DNA of 64,000 nt from Pontibacter sp. E15-1 (GTDB lineage: Bacteria > Bacteroidota > Bacteroidia > Cytophagales > Hymenobacteraceae), in NCBI RefSeq assembly GCF_022601975.1, contig NZ_JAKVIR010000001.1, positions 307,049-371,048 of the forward strand. The letters are read 5' to 3'. A program made the translations under genes and the position numbers. Within the stretch, counting starts at the first letter, position 1; every line of letters begins with the position of its first letter. A model generated the notes under the pieces. It was not told the DNA's origin, made no database searches, and worked only from the letters and a program-made list of their open reading frames with translations. Positions 51,319 to 61,700 of the stretch are shown here, one piece after another.

Positions 51319-52500
51319 ATGGTTATAGGAATATCTGGGCCTGTCGACATCGAGTTATTAGACTGTGATTTTAAGAACGAAACAGTACCCAAAACAAATT
51401 CATTTCCGCTTACCTCGCATTTTATCAATGCGCTAATCAAGCGCGGCCACTCTGTTATAGCCTATACCAATTCTGGGGATATCACGGAGCCTGTAGTGTT
51501 AAAAAGCGAGCAGGTGACGGTATGCATAGGCTGCACCAAGCCGCAGCCAGGCCGGAGATTCTTCAAATATGAGCGGGATCAGTTGCAGGCACTCATGCAA
51601 GAGCATCCGGCAGACATCATCTATGCTTTTTGGACCTATGAATTTGCCTGGGCCGCACTCAGCAGCGGTATCCCTACAGTGGTGAGCATACATGATATCG
51701 CGCATAAAATCCTGCTCAAGCAACCAGATATGTTTCGGCTGGTGCGCTTTTTCATGAACTACATCGTCATGCAAAAAGCCAAATGGCTGGTTGCCAATTC
51801 CATGTATACGTACGCTCAGCTTTCAGCCAGCGATAAAAAGAAAACGGTTGTTCTCAATAACTTTTACACCGAATACCTCGACACCTTAAAACCGGCCAAC
51901 GTTGTAAAAGAAAATTATATCGTATCGGTGGTAATGGGATTTACCGAGCGCAAGGGTATACCCAAAGCCTTGCATGCGTTTGCCTTGCTCAGGCAAAAGT
52001 TCCCTTCTCTTGAGTACCGCCTTATCGGGGCCGATATGGAACCGGGGGGAGCCGCGCAAAAGTATGCCCGGAAGCATAACCTGGAGGATGGCGTGCAGTT
52101 CGTCGGGCCTCTCGCTCATACCGAGATTATACCACAGGTAGCCGCAGCCAAAGTCCTGCTGCATCCTTCAGTCGAGGAATCCTTCGGTATGGCAGTGCTT
52201 GAGTCTATGATTGTGGGCACACCCGTGGTAGGTGGCATGTATAGCGGCTTTGTTCCGTATCTCCTTAACAACGGCGATGCTGGCGTTCTCTGCAACATAA
52301 ACTCAGCAGAAGAGATGGCAAAAAGCGTAGAGCGGCTGATCAAGGACCCTTCTTTTGCGGAGCTTATCACCTCGAAGGCGTACACATTTGCAAAGGCAAA
52401 CTTTTCTGAAGAGGTTGTGATAGAGAAGCACCTCAGTCTGTACAGCACGATTCTAGGCACAAACAACGCCTGTAGCCCAGTTGCCACATTACAAAAATAG
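51319..52500 (+). CDS. Glycosyltransferase family 4
   Basis: The 393-residue protein has a GT-B fold. The C-terminal donor site has VVMGFTERKGIPKALHAFALL and HPSVEESFGMAVLESMIVGTPVVGG, with the EX7E-type glutamates. It transfers one sugar to the growing lipid-linked unit. It is nine bases past the flippase gene. Confidence 0.92.
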   Translation: MVIGISGPVDIELLDCDFKNETVPKTNSFPLTSHFINALIKRGHSVIAYTNSGDITEPVVLKSEQVTVCIGCTKPQPGRRFFKYERDQLQALMQEHPADIIYAFWTYEFAWAALSSGIPTVVSIHDIAHKILLKQPDMFRLVRFFMNYIVMQKAKWLVANSMYTYAQLSASDKKKTVVLNNFYTEYLDTLKPANVVKENYIVSVVMGFTERKGIPKALHAFALLRQKFPSLEYRLIGADMEPGGAAQKYARKHNLEDGVQFVGPLAHTEIIPQVAAAKVLLHPSVEESFGMAVLESMIVGTPVVGGMYSGFVPYLLNNGDAGVLCNINSAEEMAKSVERLIKDPSFAELITSKAYTFAKANFSEEVVIEKHLSLYSTILGTNNACSPVATLQK

Positions 52501-52545
52501 AAATGAAGCTGCCGCCTAACCGGCTGTTTTAGCACCCTGAGAATT

Positions 52546-53865
52546 ATGAAGTTCAATTACAGTATCATATTTGCCATTCCGCTCATGATGATCATGTTTC
52601 TTGATCCCATGTACCTGGAGCTTTTGTCGGGCAACGATGAGGCTACTTTAGGCTCGGTTCTAAGCGTTTTGGTAAAATTGAATGCGGGCATCGCTTTCCT
52701 TTATAGTGCGTATCGGTTCCAGAGCATGTCGCCATATATGCGCCTCGTGTTTGTGTTGATCACGCTGTATGTGTTTGGCATGTGCATGGAGTCTTATTAT
52801 AAGTACAATAGCTTTTTCATATACCCGCACGTGTTTCTAAGGCTGCTCCTGTTTTACTTTGTTTTCTTTATCTATACCTTCTATAAGAACAACGACTACC
52901 TGCAGCTGCGCTATATTATCAATTTTATACTGATAGGCTTTGTGCTCAATGTCGTGTTGATCCACCCGGACGCACTCAGCATTTCATCTTTTACGCATCA
53001 CGAAAGGGGGGTGAACGCCACCACCATGTACATGTTGGTTATACCTTTCCTGTACTTCGCCAGCAAATACCTCTTCGAGGGAGGCATCTATAATCTAGCG
53101 ATGAGCTTTATAGTTGTACTGGCAATCATTTTCTTCCAGCACCGAACGGTATGGGTTTGCATGGTATGCATCCTGGCATTGTATGTATACCTGGTTAAGT
53201 TTAAAGCCGAAACATCTGTAAACTTCGGAAAGCTAGTGCCGATCGCGTTTGTCATCGTGGTGTTGGCTATGGTAAGTAGCGCGTTCCTTTTTTCCACACA
53301 CCCCGAAATCATCGCGAAAATCCAGGAGAACTTCTCCGATATAGAGAACCCCAGCGGCCAGGGCACCACGGGCGGCTGGCGCTACAACCAGTTTCTGTCG
53401 TATCTGCCTTTTATACAGGACAATTTCCTTATGGGCATGCGCTTCGAAGGCTTTGAGCTCCCTATCCAGTTTTACCGCGATGACATCGATGCGCCTGTGT
53501 TTGAAGACGGAAACGGCCACCACTTTCATAGTTTTTATGTCGATGTGCTGTTTTACGTGGGCCTGACAGGCATGGTACTTTTCATGATGATGCAGTTTTA
53601 CGTAGTCAAAAAAGGGTTCGGCAGAAACGTCCTCAACGAAAAGCAAATCGTGATTCTCGCCTTCATCGTTAGTGGCTTTGTTTACGGTGTGTCCTATATC
53701 CTCCCCTATTTTTTCTACGCGTTCCTGGGGTTGGCCATCGCATACCTCGAACAGGCTGTCCCACACCACTCTTTTGTCTTGGAATCCGTCAGACGCAGGA
53801 AAGAAGCACTGCGCAATGCACGGGCAAACAAAATAAGTGACCTCCGATCAGTAACCCCACACTGA
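52546..53865 (+). CDS. O-antigen/EPS polymerase (Wzy-like, O-antigen ligase family)
   Basis: The 439-residue protein has ~11 hydrophobic helices and a large outer loop near residues 260-330 with MGMRFEGFELPIQF and EDGNGHHFHSFYVDVLFYVGLTG, the His-rich motif typical of Wzy/WaaL proteins. Placement next to a flippase and a chain-length kinase indicates a polymerase. No specific repeat unit can be told. Confidence 0.88.
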   Translation: MKFNYSIIFAIPLMMIMFLDPMYLELLSGNDEATLGSVLSVLVKLNAGIAFLYSAYRFQSMSPYMRLVFVLITLYVFGMCMESYYKYNSFFIYPHVFLRLLLFYFVFFIYTFYKNNDYLQLRYIINFILIGFVLNVVLIHPDALSISSFTHHERGVNATTMYMLVIPFLYFASKYLFEGGIYNLAMSFIVVLAIIFFQHRTVWVCMVCILALYVYLVKFKAETSVNFGKLVPIAFVIVVLAMVSSAFLFSTHPEIIAKIQENFSDIENPSGQGTTGGWRYNQFLSYLPFIQDNFLMGMRFEGFELPIQFYRDDIDAPVFEDGNGHHFHSFYVDVLFYVGLTGMVLFMMMQFYVVKKGFGRNVLNEKQIVILAFIVSGFVYGVSYILPYFFYAFLGLAIAYLEQAVPHHSFVLESVRRRKEALRNARANKISDLRSVTPH

Positions 53866-53905
53866 AAATAGCAGTACTGTTATATATAAAACCCTTATTA
53901 CTTGT

Positions 53906-54835
53906 ATGAGTACTCCTACTGAACCACTGCACACCCCGGTGCTGCTGCTTATATTCAACCGCCCCCAAACCACCCAGAAAGTATTTGACCGTATCCGGCA
54001 GGTAAAGCCCCAAAAGCTGTACGTGGCCGCCGACGGGCCACGCCCCGGCAATGCCACCGATGCCGAACGCTGCGCCGAGACTCGCCGCATTGTGGACCAG
54101 GTAGACTGGGACTGCGAGGTGAAAACCCTATTTCAGGTAGAGAACCAGGGCTGCGGCGTGTCGCCTGCCAAGTCCATCACCTGGCTTTTCGAGAACGAGG
54201 AGACAGGCATCATCCTGGAGGATGACTGCGTGCCGTCCAAAAGCTTTTTCTGGTATTGCCAGGAGGTGTTGGAGAAGTACCGGCACGATACCCGCGTGAT
54301 GCACGTGAGCGGCAACAACTACCTCAACGGCTGGCGTCGCGACTCCGACTACTCCTATTACTTCTCCGACAAGGTGAACAGCTGGGGATGGGCCACCTGG
54401 CGGCGCGCCTGGCAGCACTACGATTTCAAGCTCTCCAACTACCCCGAGCTGAAGCAGAAGGGCTATCTGAGCGGCCTCTTCCTGAACAAAATGGAGGAAG
54501 CCTACCGCCTCAGCAAACTCAATGAAACCTATACAAACATCCAGAAAGGCGATGTGTGGGATTACCAGTGGGAGTTTACGGTATACAGCAACTCCGGGCT
54601 CTGCATTGTGCCCGAGGTAAACCTGGTGCGCAACATCGGGTTTGGGGAGGATGCCACCCATACCTTCAACCTGCACGACAAGAAGGCGCAGATCAAAGAG
54701 CAGGAAATAGAGCTTCCGTTGCGCCATCCCAAATTCGTGATCCGTGACGTCGCCTCTGACCGCCGCAATTTTAACTACATGATGCGCGACAAGGTGAGCG
54801 CCAAGCTGAAAAACCTGTTCAGCTTCAGCCTCTAA
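53906..54835 (+). CDS. GT-A type glycosyltransferase (HlpA/GNT-I-like)
   Basis: The 309-residue protein begins HTPVLLLIFNRPQTTQKVFDRI, has the metal-binding EDD motif in GIILEDDCVPSKSFFWYC, and a WGWATWRRAW motif. It belongs to the nucleotide-diphospho-sugar transferase group seen as hemolytic protein HlpA-like enzymes. It would add a sugar to the EPS unit. Start codon position at 53906 fits the operon spacing. Confidence 0.87.
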   Translation: MSTPTEPLHTPVLLLIFNRPQTTQKVFDRIRQVKPQKLYVAADGPRPGNATDAERCAETRRIVDQVDWDCEVKTLFQVENQGCGVSPAKSITWLFENEETGIILEDDCVPSKSFFWYCQEVLEKYRHDTRVMHVSGNNYLNGWRRDSDYSYYFSDKVNSWGWATWRRAWQHYDFKLSNYPELKQKGYLSGLFLNKMEEAYRLSKLNETYTNIQKGDVWDYQWEFTVYSNSGLCIVPEVNLVRNIGFGEDATHTFNLHDKKAQIKEQEIELPLRHPKFVIRDVASDRRNFNYMMRDKVSAKLKNLFSFSL

Positions 54836-54847
54836 AGCCATACCGCT

Positions 54848-56089
54848 ATGAAGTTACTCTTATCCGCATACGCCTGTGAGCCAAACCGCGGCACGGAACT
54901 CGGCAACGGCTGGAACTGGGCGCTGAACACGGCCCTGCTCGGCCACGAGGTATGGTGCCTGACAACGGTAGAGGGGAAAGCGGCCATAGAGGCAGAGGTG
55001 GAACGGCTCAACCTGCCGAACCTGCACATCGTGTTCGTGCGCGTGCCCCCGCTTGTCGACAAGGCTTTTGAGTACCACCTGGGCTTTTACCTGCATTACA
55101 TCGTATGGCAGCAGTACGCGTACCGCAAAGCCAAAGAACTGGATAAGGAAATAGGGTTTGATCTGGTACACCACGTCACGATTGGCAGTCTGCAACTCGG
55201 CACGGCGATGTGGCGCTTGCAAAAGCCGCTCATTTTCGGGCCCGCCGGTGGTGGGCAGGAAGCCCCGAAAGCCTTTAAGAAATACTTTTACTCCTGGTGG
55301 AAAGAAGAGGTCGTTCGCTCCTGGATCAGCAAACTGTTGCTTGCCGTGAACCCGGACGTGAATAAGACCATGCGGCAGGCCGCGCTGGTGCTCACCACCA
55401 ACGAGGACACCTATACCATGGCGAAAAGCATCGGCGCGCCAAATGCCCGGATGTTTCTGGACACCAGCCTGCCCGAAAGCTTTTACCCACCGGCATACCC
55501 CGTACGCGTTCCGTCCGGGATGCTGAAGATCTTGTGGGTAGGGCGTCTGTTTGCCCGCAAAGGCCTGCCCCTGGTACTGGAGGCTCTTAGCAAACTGCCC
55601 CCCGCAACCAAATTCGAGCTGACCATACTCGGCGACGGCCCCATGCACGACTATGTGCCAGGGTGGGTGGAGCAGTATGGCCTGCAGGGCAAAGTGAACT
55701 GGAAAGGCCAGGTGCCGTGGGAAGAAGTGAAGCGCCAGTATACCCAAAGTGACCTGTTTCTGTTCTGCAGCCTCCGCGACTCCAGCGCCGCCCAGTTCCT
55801 CGAGGCCATGGCCTATGGCCTGCCCATCGTCACGCTGGACCTGCACGGGGGCAAAAACCTGGTGCCCGACACCGCAGGTATAAAAGTGCCCGTGAGCACG
55901 CCGGAGCAGACAGTCGGGCGTATCGCCGCTGCTGTGGAACGGCTTTACCAAGCCCCCGAACTCCGCCAGCAAATGGGCCAGGCAGGCTACGCCTTTTCCA
56001 AAACCCAGACGTGGGCCCTCAAAACACAACACATTAACGCGTTCTACAGTACGTATACCCAGGCGCACCCTGAGCAACAACCTGTTTAA
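54848..56089 (+). CDS. Glycosyltransferase family 4
   Basis: The 413-residue GT-B protein has LLSAYACEPNRGTELGNGWNWA at the start, ILWVGRLFARKGLPLVLEAL, and SSAAQFLEAMAYGLPIVTL near the donor site (the usual E-x7-E is partly replaced: SSAAQFLEAMA). It is 12 bases downstream of the previous gene. A 707-codon antisense frame across it is only a shadow. Confidence 0.92.
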   Translation: MKLLLSAYACEPNRGTELGNGWNWALNTALLGHEVWCLTTVEGKAAIEAEVERLNLPNLHIVFVRVPPLVDKAFEYHLGFYLHYIVWQQYAYRKAKELDKEIGFDLVHHVTIGSLQLGTAMWRLQKPLIFGPAGGGQEAPKAFKKYFYSWWKEEVVRSWISKLLLAVNPDVNKTMRQAALVLTTNEDTYTMAKSIGAPNARMFLDTSLPESFYPPAYPVRVPSGMLKILWVGRLFARKGLPLVLEALSKLPPATKFELTILGDGPMHDYVPGWVEQYGLQGKVNWKGQVPWEEVKRQYTQSDLFLFCSLRDSSAAQFLEAMAYGLPIVTLDLHGGKNLVPDTAGIKVPVSTPEQTVGRIAAAVERLYQAPELRQQMGQAGYAFSKTQTWALKTQHINAFYSTYTQAHPEQQPV

Positions 56090-56107
56090 CACAACCCTTA
56101 CCTGAAG

Positions 56108-56947
56108 ATGATTTATATAGTAATACCTGTTTTCAACCGCAAGCACTTTACCAAAGAATGCCTGCTCTCGCTGCAGCGGGGCACCAACCAGCACTACAAG
56201 GCTATCGTAGTCGACGATGGCTCCACAGACGGCACAGCCGACATGCTGCGCGAGGAGTTTCCGGAGGTGGAGGTGCTGACCAGCGCCGGCAACCTCTTCT
56301 GGACAGCCAGCGTGAACATGGGCATCAAACACGCCTTGCAGCAGGGTGCCGACTACGTGATGACGCTGAACAACGACCTGGAGGTAGCCCCGGACTTTAT
56401 CCAGAGCACCTATAAGTGGATGGCCCGGAAACCAGCGGCTGTGATTGGGGCGCTGGAGATGGACGCCAATACCCGCGAGCCCGCCTTCGGAGGCGAAGTG
56501 GTCGACTTCAGGACGAACACCGTGCGCTATGTCTTGCAGGAGCTGTCCAAGGAGAAGCAGGTGGGGCTGCACAAGGTCACGCAGCTTCCGGGCCGCGGCC
56601 TCCTCATCCCGAAACCGGTTTTCGAGAAGATCGGGCTTTTTGACCAGGACCGCTTTCCGCACTATCTGGCCGACTACGACTTTACCCATACCGCGCTTCG
56701 CAACGGATTTGAACTGTACTGCAGCTACGACGCCCGGCTGTATACCTACCCCGAGGAAAGCGGCGAGCGCAAGAACAGGCAGAGCAAATCCATCAAAAAC
56801 TTCTACAACCACCTCTTCGATATCAAAGGCGGGGGCAATCTGCGCGACTTTACCAGATTCACGCTGAAGAATTGCCCGAAGCCATACATCCCATACTACC
56901 TTGCCAACGGCTACGCCCGGCGCATTATCGGCTACCTGGTTAAATAA
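56108..56947 (+). CDS. Glycosyltransferase family 2
   Basis: The 279-residue protein has IYIVIPVFNRKHFTKECLLSL, the nucleotide-binding VVDDGSTDGTADML, and the DXD motif in MTLNNDLEVAPDFI. It resembles rhamnosyltransferase-type GT2 enzymes. It is the last transferase, and the beta-helix gene starts directly after its stop. Confidence 0.92.
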   Translation: MIYIVIPVFNRKHFTKECLLSLQRGTNQHYKAIVVDDGSTDGTADMLREEFPEVEVLTSAGNLFWTASVNMGIKHALQQGADYVMTLNNDLEVAPDFIQSTYKWMARKPAAVIGALEMDANTREPAFGGEVVDFRTNTVRYVLQELSKEKQVGLHKVTQLPGRGLLIPKPVFEKIGLFDQDRFPHYLADYDFTHTALRNGFELYCSYDARLYTYPEESGERKNRQSKSIKNFYNHLFDIKGGGNLRDFTRFTLKNCPKPYIPYYLANGYARRIIGYLVK

Positions 56948-58171
56948 ATGCAGGACACGCCATCCATAACACCTGCTGCGCATACCCCAGCCAAAGGCTG
57001 GCTGCTGTTTGCAGTGGTGGTGTTCGGTATGATAGGTGCTCTGAGTCTACTGCGGGCACTGCCGTTTGCACCCCGCATGGCTACTGCCGGGTATGATGGT
57101 CCGCTGGTGATCACGAAGGGGGGCACCTACAGCGGCAACTGGGAGTCGAGCGACTCGGAGGTGGCTGCCGTGGAGGTACGCACCGCAGAGCCTGTCATCA
57201 TCGAGAATGCCAACATCAGGGGCGCGGGCCAGCTCATCAGAAGCGCGGGTTATCGTGCCGACATTACGGTGCGGCATACCAACGGCTACGGTATCACGCC
57301 CACCCCATGGAGCGACTATAAGAAACCGCGCCGCTTTGTTGCCGTGGATGTTTTCAAGAATGTGACGGTAGAGCACTGTTACCTGGAGCAGACGGCCGGC
57401 ATTTACCTTGGAGTGGAGTATGTGGGCAACGGCAGCCCTGATCAGACCATCACGATCAGGTACAACAAGGCCCTGAACATAGACGGGCGGGTATACGGCG
57501 ACAAAGACCGGGTTCAGTTTGTGCAGTTCAACTACCGGGGTGAGGTGCCTTACGCCGAGGTGGCCTGGAACGAGGTGATCAACGCCCCAGGTGCATCTGC
57601 CGTGGAGGACAACATTAATATTTACAACTCCCGGGGCACTCCCGCCTCCCCTATCCGCATTCACGACAACTACATTCAGGGGGCCTTCCCGATGCCTCTG
57701 GCTGCCACAGAGTACTCCGGCGGGGGCATCATCATGGACTCTCCCGGCACCGACTCGCTAACATCCACTGCCTACGTGCAGGTATACAACAATCAGCTGG
57801 TGGGCCTCGGCAACTACTGCCTGGGTATAGCAGGCGGCAACAACATCGAGATGTATGACAACCGGGCCGTAGTCGCGGCCACTTTCCCTGACGAGAAGCC
57901 CTATCATTTCTGGACGAGTGGCATTTGGGCGAAGGATTACTATAAAATGCAAAACACCTTTGCCAACAGCATGCACCACAACACGCTGGCCGTGGTAGGA
58001 AAGACGGGTACCTGGCGCAACGAGATCATGGACAGCACATTTCTGGCCGCCGAGACGTATGGCAACACCATTTTGCCTGGTGCGGTAACCAAAAGCATGG
58101 AAAAAGCAGAATATGCGCACTGGCAGCAAAAGTTGCGAAAACACCAGCTGCTGCTCGGCCCCATCCAGTAG
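56948..58171 (+). CDS. Membrane-anchored right-handed beta-helix protein (EPS-associated, paralogue 1)
   Basis: The 407-residue protein has an uncleaved-looking N-terminal helix (WLLFAVVVFGMIGALSLLRAL) and then the shared paralogue sequence GPLVITKGGTYSGNWES, IIENANIRGAGQLIRS and so on, with repeated N-x-x-V-x-x-C and G-x-Y-L-type turns consistent with a parallel beta helix. The start codon directly follows the stop of the GT2 gene, and there is no gap. Two more paralogues follow. I infer a role in polysaccharide cleavage, binding or assembly. No catalytic set is clear. Confidence 0.85.
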   Translation: MQDTPSITPAAHTPAKGWLLFAVVVFGMIGALSLLRALPFAPRMATAGYDGPLVITKGGTYSGNWESSDSEVAAVEVRTAEPVIIENANIRGAGQLIRSAGYRADITVRHTNGYGITPTPWSDYKKPRRFVAVDVFKNVTVEHCYLEQTAGIYLGVEYVGNGSPDQTITIRYNKALNIDGRVYGDKDRVQFVQFNYRGEVPYAEVAWNEVINAPGASAVEDNINIYNSRGTPASPIRIHDNYIQGAFPMPLAATEYSGGGIIMDSPGTDSLTSTAYVQVYNNQLVGLGNYCLGIAGGNNIEMYDNRAVVAATFPDEKPYHFWTSGIWAKDYYKMQNTFANSMHHNTLAVVGKTGTWRNEIMDSTFLAAETYGNTILPGAVTKSMEKAEYAHWQQKLRKHQLLLGPIQ

Positions 58172-58780
58172 CGCCACTGCAGCCATACAACCCGTGTTAC
58201 AACTATAACACTTAACAATCCCTGCCTAGTATATAATTCTATATAGCTTAATTTTGATTATCCAGCATATCCAATTCACTTATTAACAGACCGCTACCTC
58301 CTATTAACCTACTTAACACATTAGGGGCTCAGGCACTCCCAATTTAATATCAAGCCCGCCAAATTACCTCCCAAAAACCCTACCTAACACAGCTTAAACA
58401 TTATGCAATTACTGCACACAGCTACAAAACAGCTTATATTATAACAAAATCAATAAACTAAAATAATTTGCAACTTTTAAAAAAGCCATATTGTGACCAT
58501 ATATCAATTAACAAGGGTTTATAAGAACTAAACCATATAAATATTTTTATGGTTTTAAAATATTTGCAGTGGTTGCATGTGTACACATACTATTATAAAA
58601 ATTACATCTATATATTTGTCATACTTATACTTGAAGCGAAAACAGAAAATACCCAGCTAGACAAGTTTACATTTTGATTCTTTTAAATTTCTGCCTGTTA
58701 ACGCGCCAACGGAGGCTAGCAGCGATATTTTAGAAAAGACATTATTTTTAAAATACAATTTCACCTTTTAGCCAAATTAG
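58172..58780. other. AT-rich intergenic region before the large beta-helix gene
   Basis: About 610 bp, very AT-rich and with no ORF. It separates the EPS operon from the second beta-helix gene, so that gene likely has its own promoter, though I see no consensus box. The composition is like that of the third paralogue's locus. Confidence 0.45.
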
Positions 58781-61700
58781 ATGAAATCCTTAGTAACCCC
58801 TAAATTCAGGAGGATTGGCGGAGCCTTGCTCGCCCAGTTCCTGACACTCACCCTAGTACTATGTTCCACGCAGTCCGCAGTGGCCCAAAGCTACAGCGGC
58901 CCGCTGGTGATCACCAAAGGCGGCACGTACAGCGGCAACTGGGAGTCCAGAGACTCAGAGGTGGCTGCCGTGGAAATCAAGACAAGCGAAACCGTTATCA
59001 TTGAGAATGCCAACATTCGCGGTGCCGGACCACTCATCAGAAGCCTTGGCAACAAAATCAACCTCACTGTTCGCCATTCAAGCGGGTATGGCATTACGCC
59101 AACCCCGTACAAAAATTACAAGAAGCCCCGCCGCTTTCTGGGTATAGATGTGTTTAAGAATGTGGTAGTGGAGAACTGCTACATGGAGAACACCGCAGGG
59201 ATTTACATCGGCCAGAGCTACGAAGGGAACGGGTCTGCTTCGGAGACGATCAAGATACGTTACAACATCGCCAAAGACATTGATGGCCGCGTTTATGGAG
59301 GGACCACCTTTGCCCAATTTGTGCAGTTCAACTTCAGAAAAAGCATCCGTCATGCTGAAGTAGCCTGGAATCAGGTAATCAACACGCCTAACAACTCAGC
59401 TGTGGAGGACAACATTAATATCTACAACACAAGAGGCACAGCTGACTCTCCTATCCGTCTTCATAACAACTACATACAGGGAGCCTTCCCGGTATCAGCC
59501 TCCAGCACGAATTACTCTGGCGGCGGCATCATCACAGACGGCAATGCAGGAATCTCTGAATGCCCGGCCTATATAGAGGCGTATGACAACCACCTGGTGG
59601 GCCTGGGTAATTACTCCTTGGGTATAGCCGGGGGCAATAACATCCGCTATCACCATAATAGAGCAGTGAATGCCGCTACTTTCGAGAATGGTACAAAATA
59701 TAACATGTATACCTCAGGCTTGTGGAGCAAGGACTACTATCGTCTGAACACCACTTTCTCCAATTCCATCGACAACAATGTGATCGGGATTGTAGCCTGG
59801 GGGTACATCAAAAACCGCAATGATATATCGGTGGCCGAAAACGCCTCTTTCAAAGACAATATGTTTCTGCCAAACCCGATAACTATTCAGTCTGAAAAGA
59901 ACGAGTATACACGATGGCTGCAAAAATTGCAGCAAAGCAATATTACCCTTGGCCCAGGATCCACAGCACCGGTTCTGCCGCCAAACCAGGCACCCGCCGT
60001 TAGCCTTACAACTCCAGTAACCAACGCGACCTTTTCTCTTGGTACCGCGTTATCGCTGGCAGCAGAAGCATCAGACTCCGATGGCAGTATTTCTAAAGTT
60101 GCGTTTTACCTTGGTGCAGACAAAATAGGGGAAGACACAAGCGCACCGTATACCCTTACGTGGAACATGGCAATCGCCGGCAGCTATAACCTTACGGCGA
60201 GAGCATATGATAACACTGGTGCACTGTCAACCTCAAAAGCAATTACAGTAACCATAACTGTGCCTGTGGTAGCACAGGAGGCAGCAGCAGTTCCATCAAT
60301 TTCCATCGGCAGCGGCAAGATAACAAGAGAGACTTGGTTGAATGTGAAGGGTAGCAGCATAAATGATATTCCACTCGCCAAAACGCCCTCCTCCACCACC
60401 GAGCTCACCTCCTTCGAGGCGCCGGCCAACGTGGCCGACAACTATGGGCAGCGCATCCGGGGCTACATCACCGCCCCGGCCTCGGGTACCTACACCTTCT
60501 GGGTGGCCGGCGACAACAACGCCGAGCTGTGGCTGAGCACGACAGAGGACGCGGGCGGAAAGGTCAAGCTCGCCTACGTCAACGGCTGGACAAACCCCCG
60601 CGAGTGGGACAAGTACTCCTCCCAGAAGTCGGCCAGGGTGACCCTGGAGGCGGGCAAGCGCTACTACATCGAGGCTTTGGGCAAGGAAGAGACGGGTGGA
60701 GACAACCTGGCCGTGGGATGGCAATTGCCAAACGGAAGCATGGAGCGACCGATCGCTGGAAATCGACTTTCTCCAATTGGAAGCCAGGTAGCGACAGTTC
60801 CTACTCCAGCTACTCCTACTCCTACTCCTACTCCTACTCCTACTCCTACTCCTGCGCCAGCTCCAACACCGACTCCTGCGGCTTCAGGCACGATCACTAG
60901 AGAATATTGGGCGAATGTAAATGGCTCTGACATAAGCAATATTCCGCTTACCAAAACACCCACAACTATTACTGCCCTCACCTCCTTCGAGGCGCCGGCC
61001 AACGTGGCCGACAACTATGGGCAGCGCATCCGGGGCTACATCACCGCCCCGGCCTCGGGTACCTACACCTTCTGGGTGGCCGGCGACAACAACGCCGAGC
61101 TGTGGCTGAGCACGACAGAGGACGCGGGCGGAAAGGTCAAGCTCGCCTACGTCAACGGCTGGACAAACCCCCGCGAGTGGGACAAGTACTCCTCCCAGAA
61201 GTCGGCCAGGGTGACCCTGGAGGCGGGCAAGCGCTACTACATCGAGGCCCTGGGCAAGGAAGAGGCGGGCGGAGACAACCTGGCCGTGGGATGGCAGCTG
61301 CCTAACGGAAGCATGGAGCGACCGATCGCTGGAAACAGGCTATCGCCTGTACAGAGCACGGTTCCAACGCAGCCGAGTGTGCCAACACCTATCGTGAGCA
61401 TTGTGCCAACAGGCAAGATTATAAGAGAGACCTGGTTGAATGTGAAGGGAAGCAGCATAAGCGATATTCCGCTTGCCAAAACGCCCTCTTCCACCACCGA
61501 GCTCACCTCCTTTGAGGCACCGGCTAACGTGGCCGACAACTACGGGCAGCGCATCCGGGGCTATGTCACCGCCCCCGCCTCGGGCACCTACACCTTCTGG
61601 GTGGCCGGCGACAACAACGCCGAGCTGTGGCTGAGCACGACAGAGGACGCGGGCGGAAAGGTCAAGCTCGCCTACGTCAACGGCTGGACAAACCCCCGCG

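Noticed and set aside
54860..56983. 707-codon open frame on the minus strand
   Set aside because: It is the antisense shadow of the GT4 and GT2 genes, whose plus-strand products have clear glycosyltransferase motifs. High GC at third positions keeps the antisense frame open.
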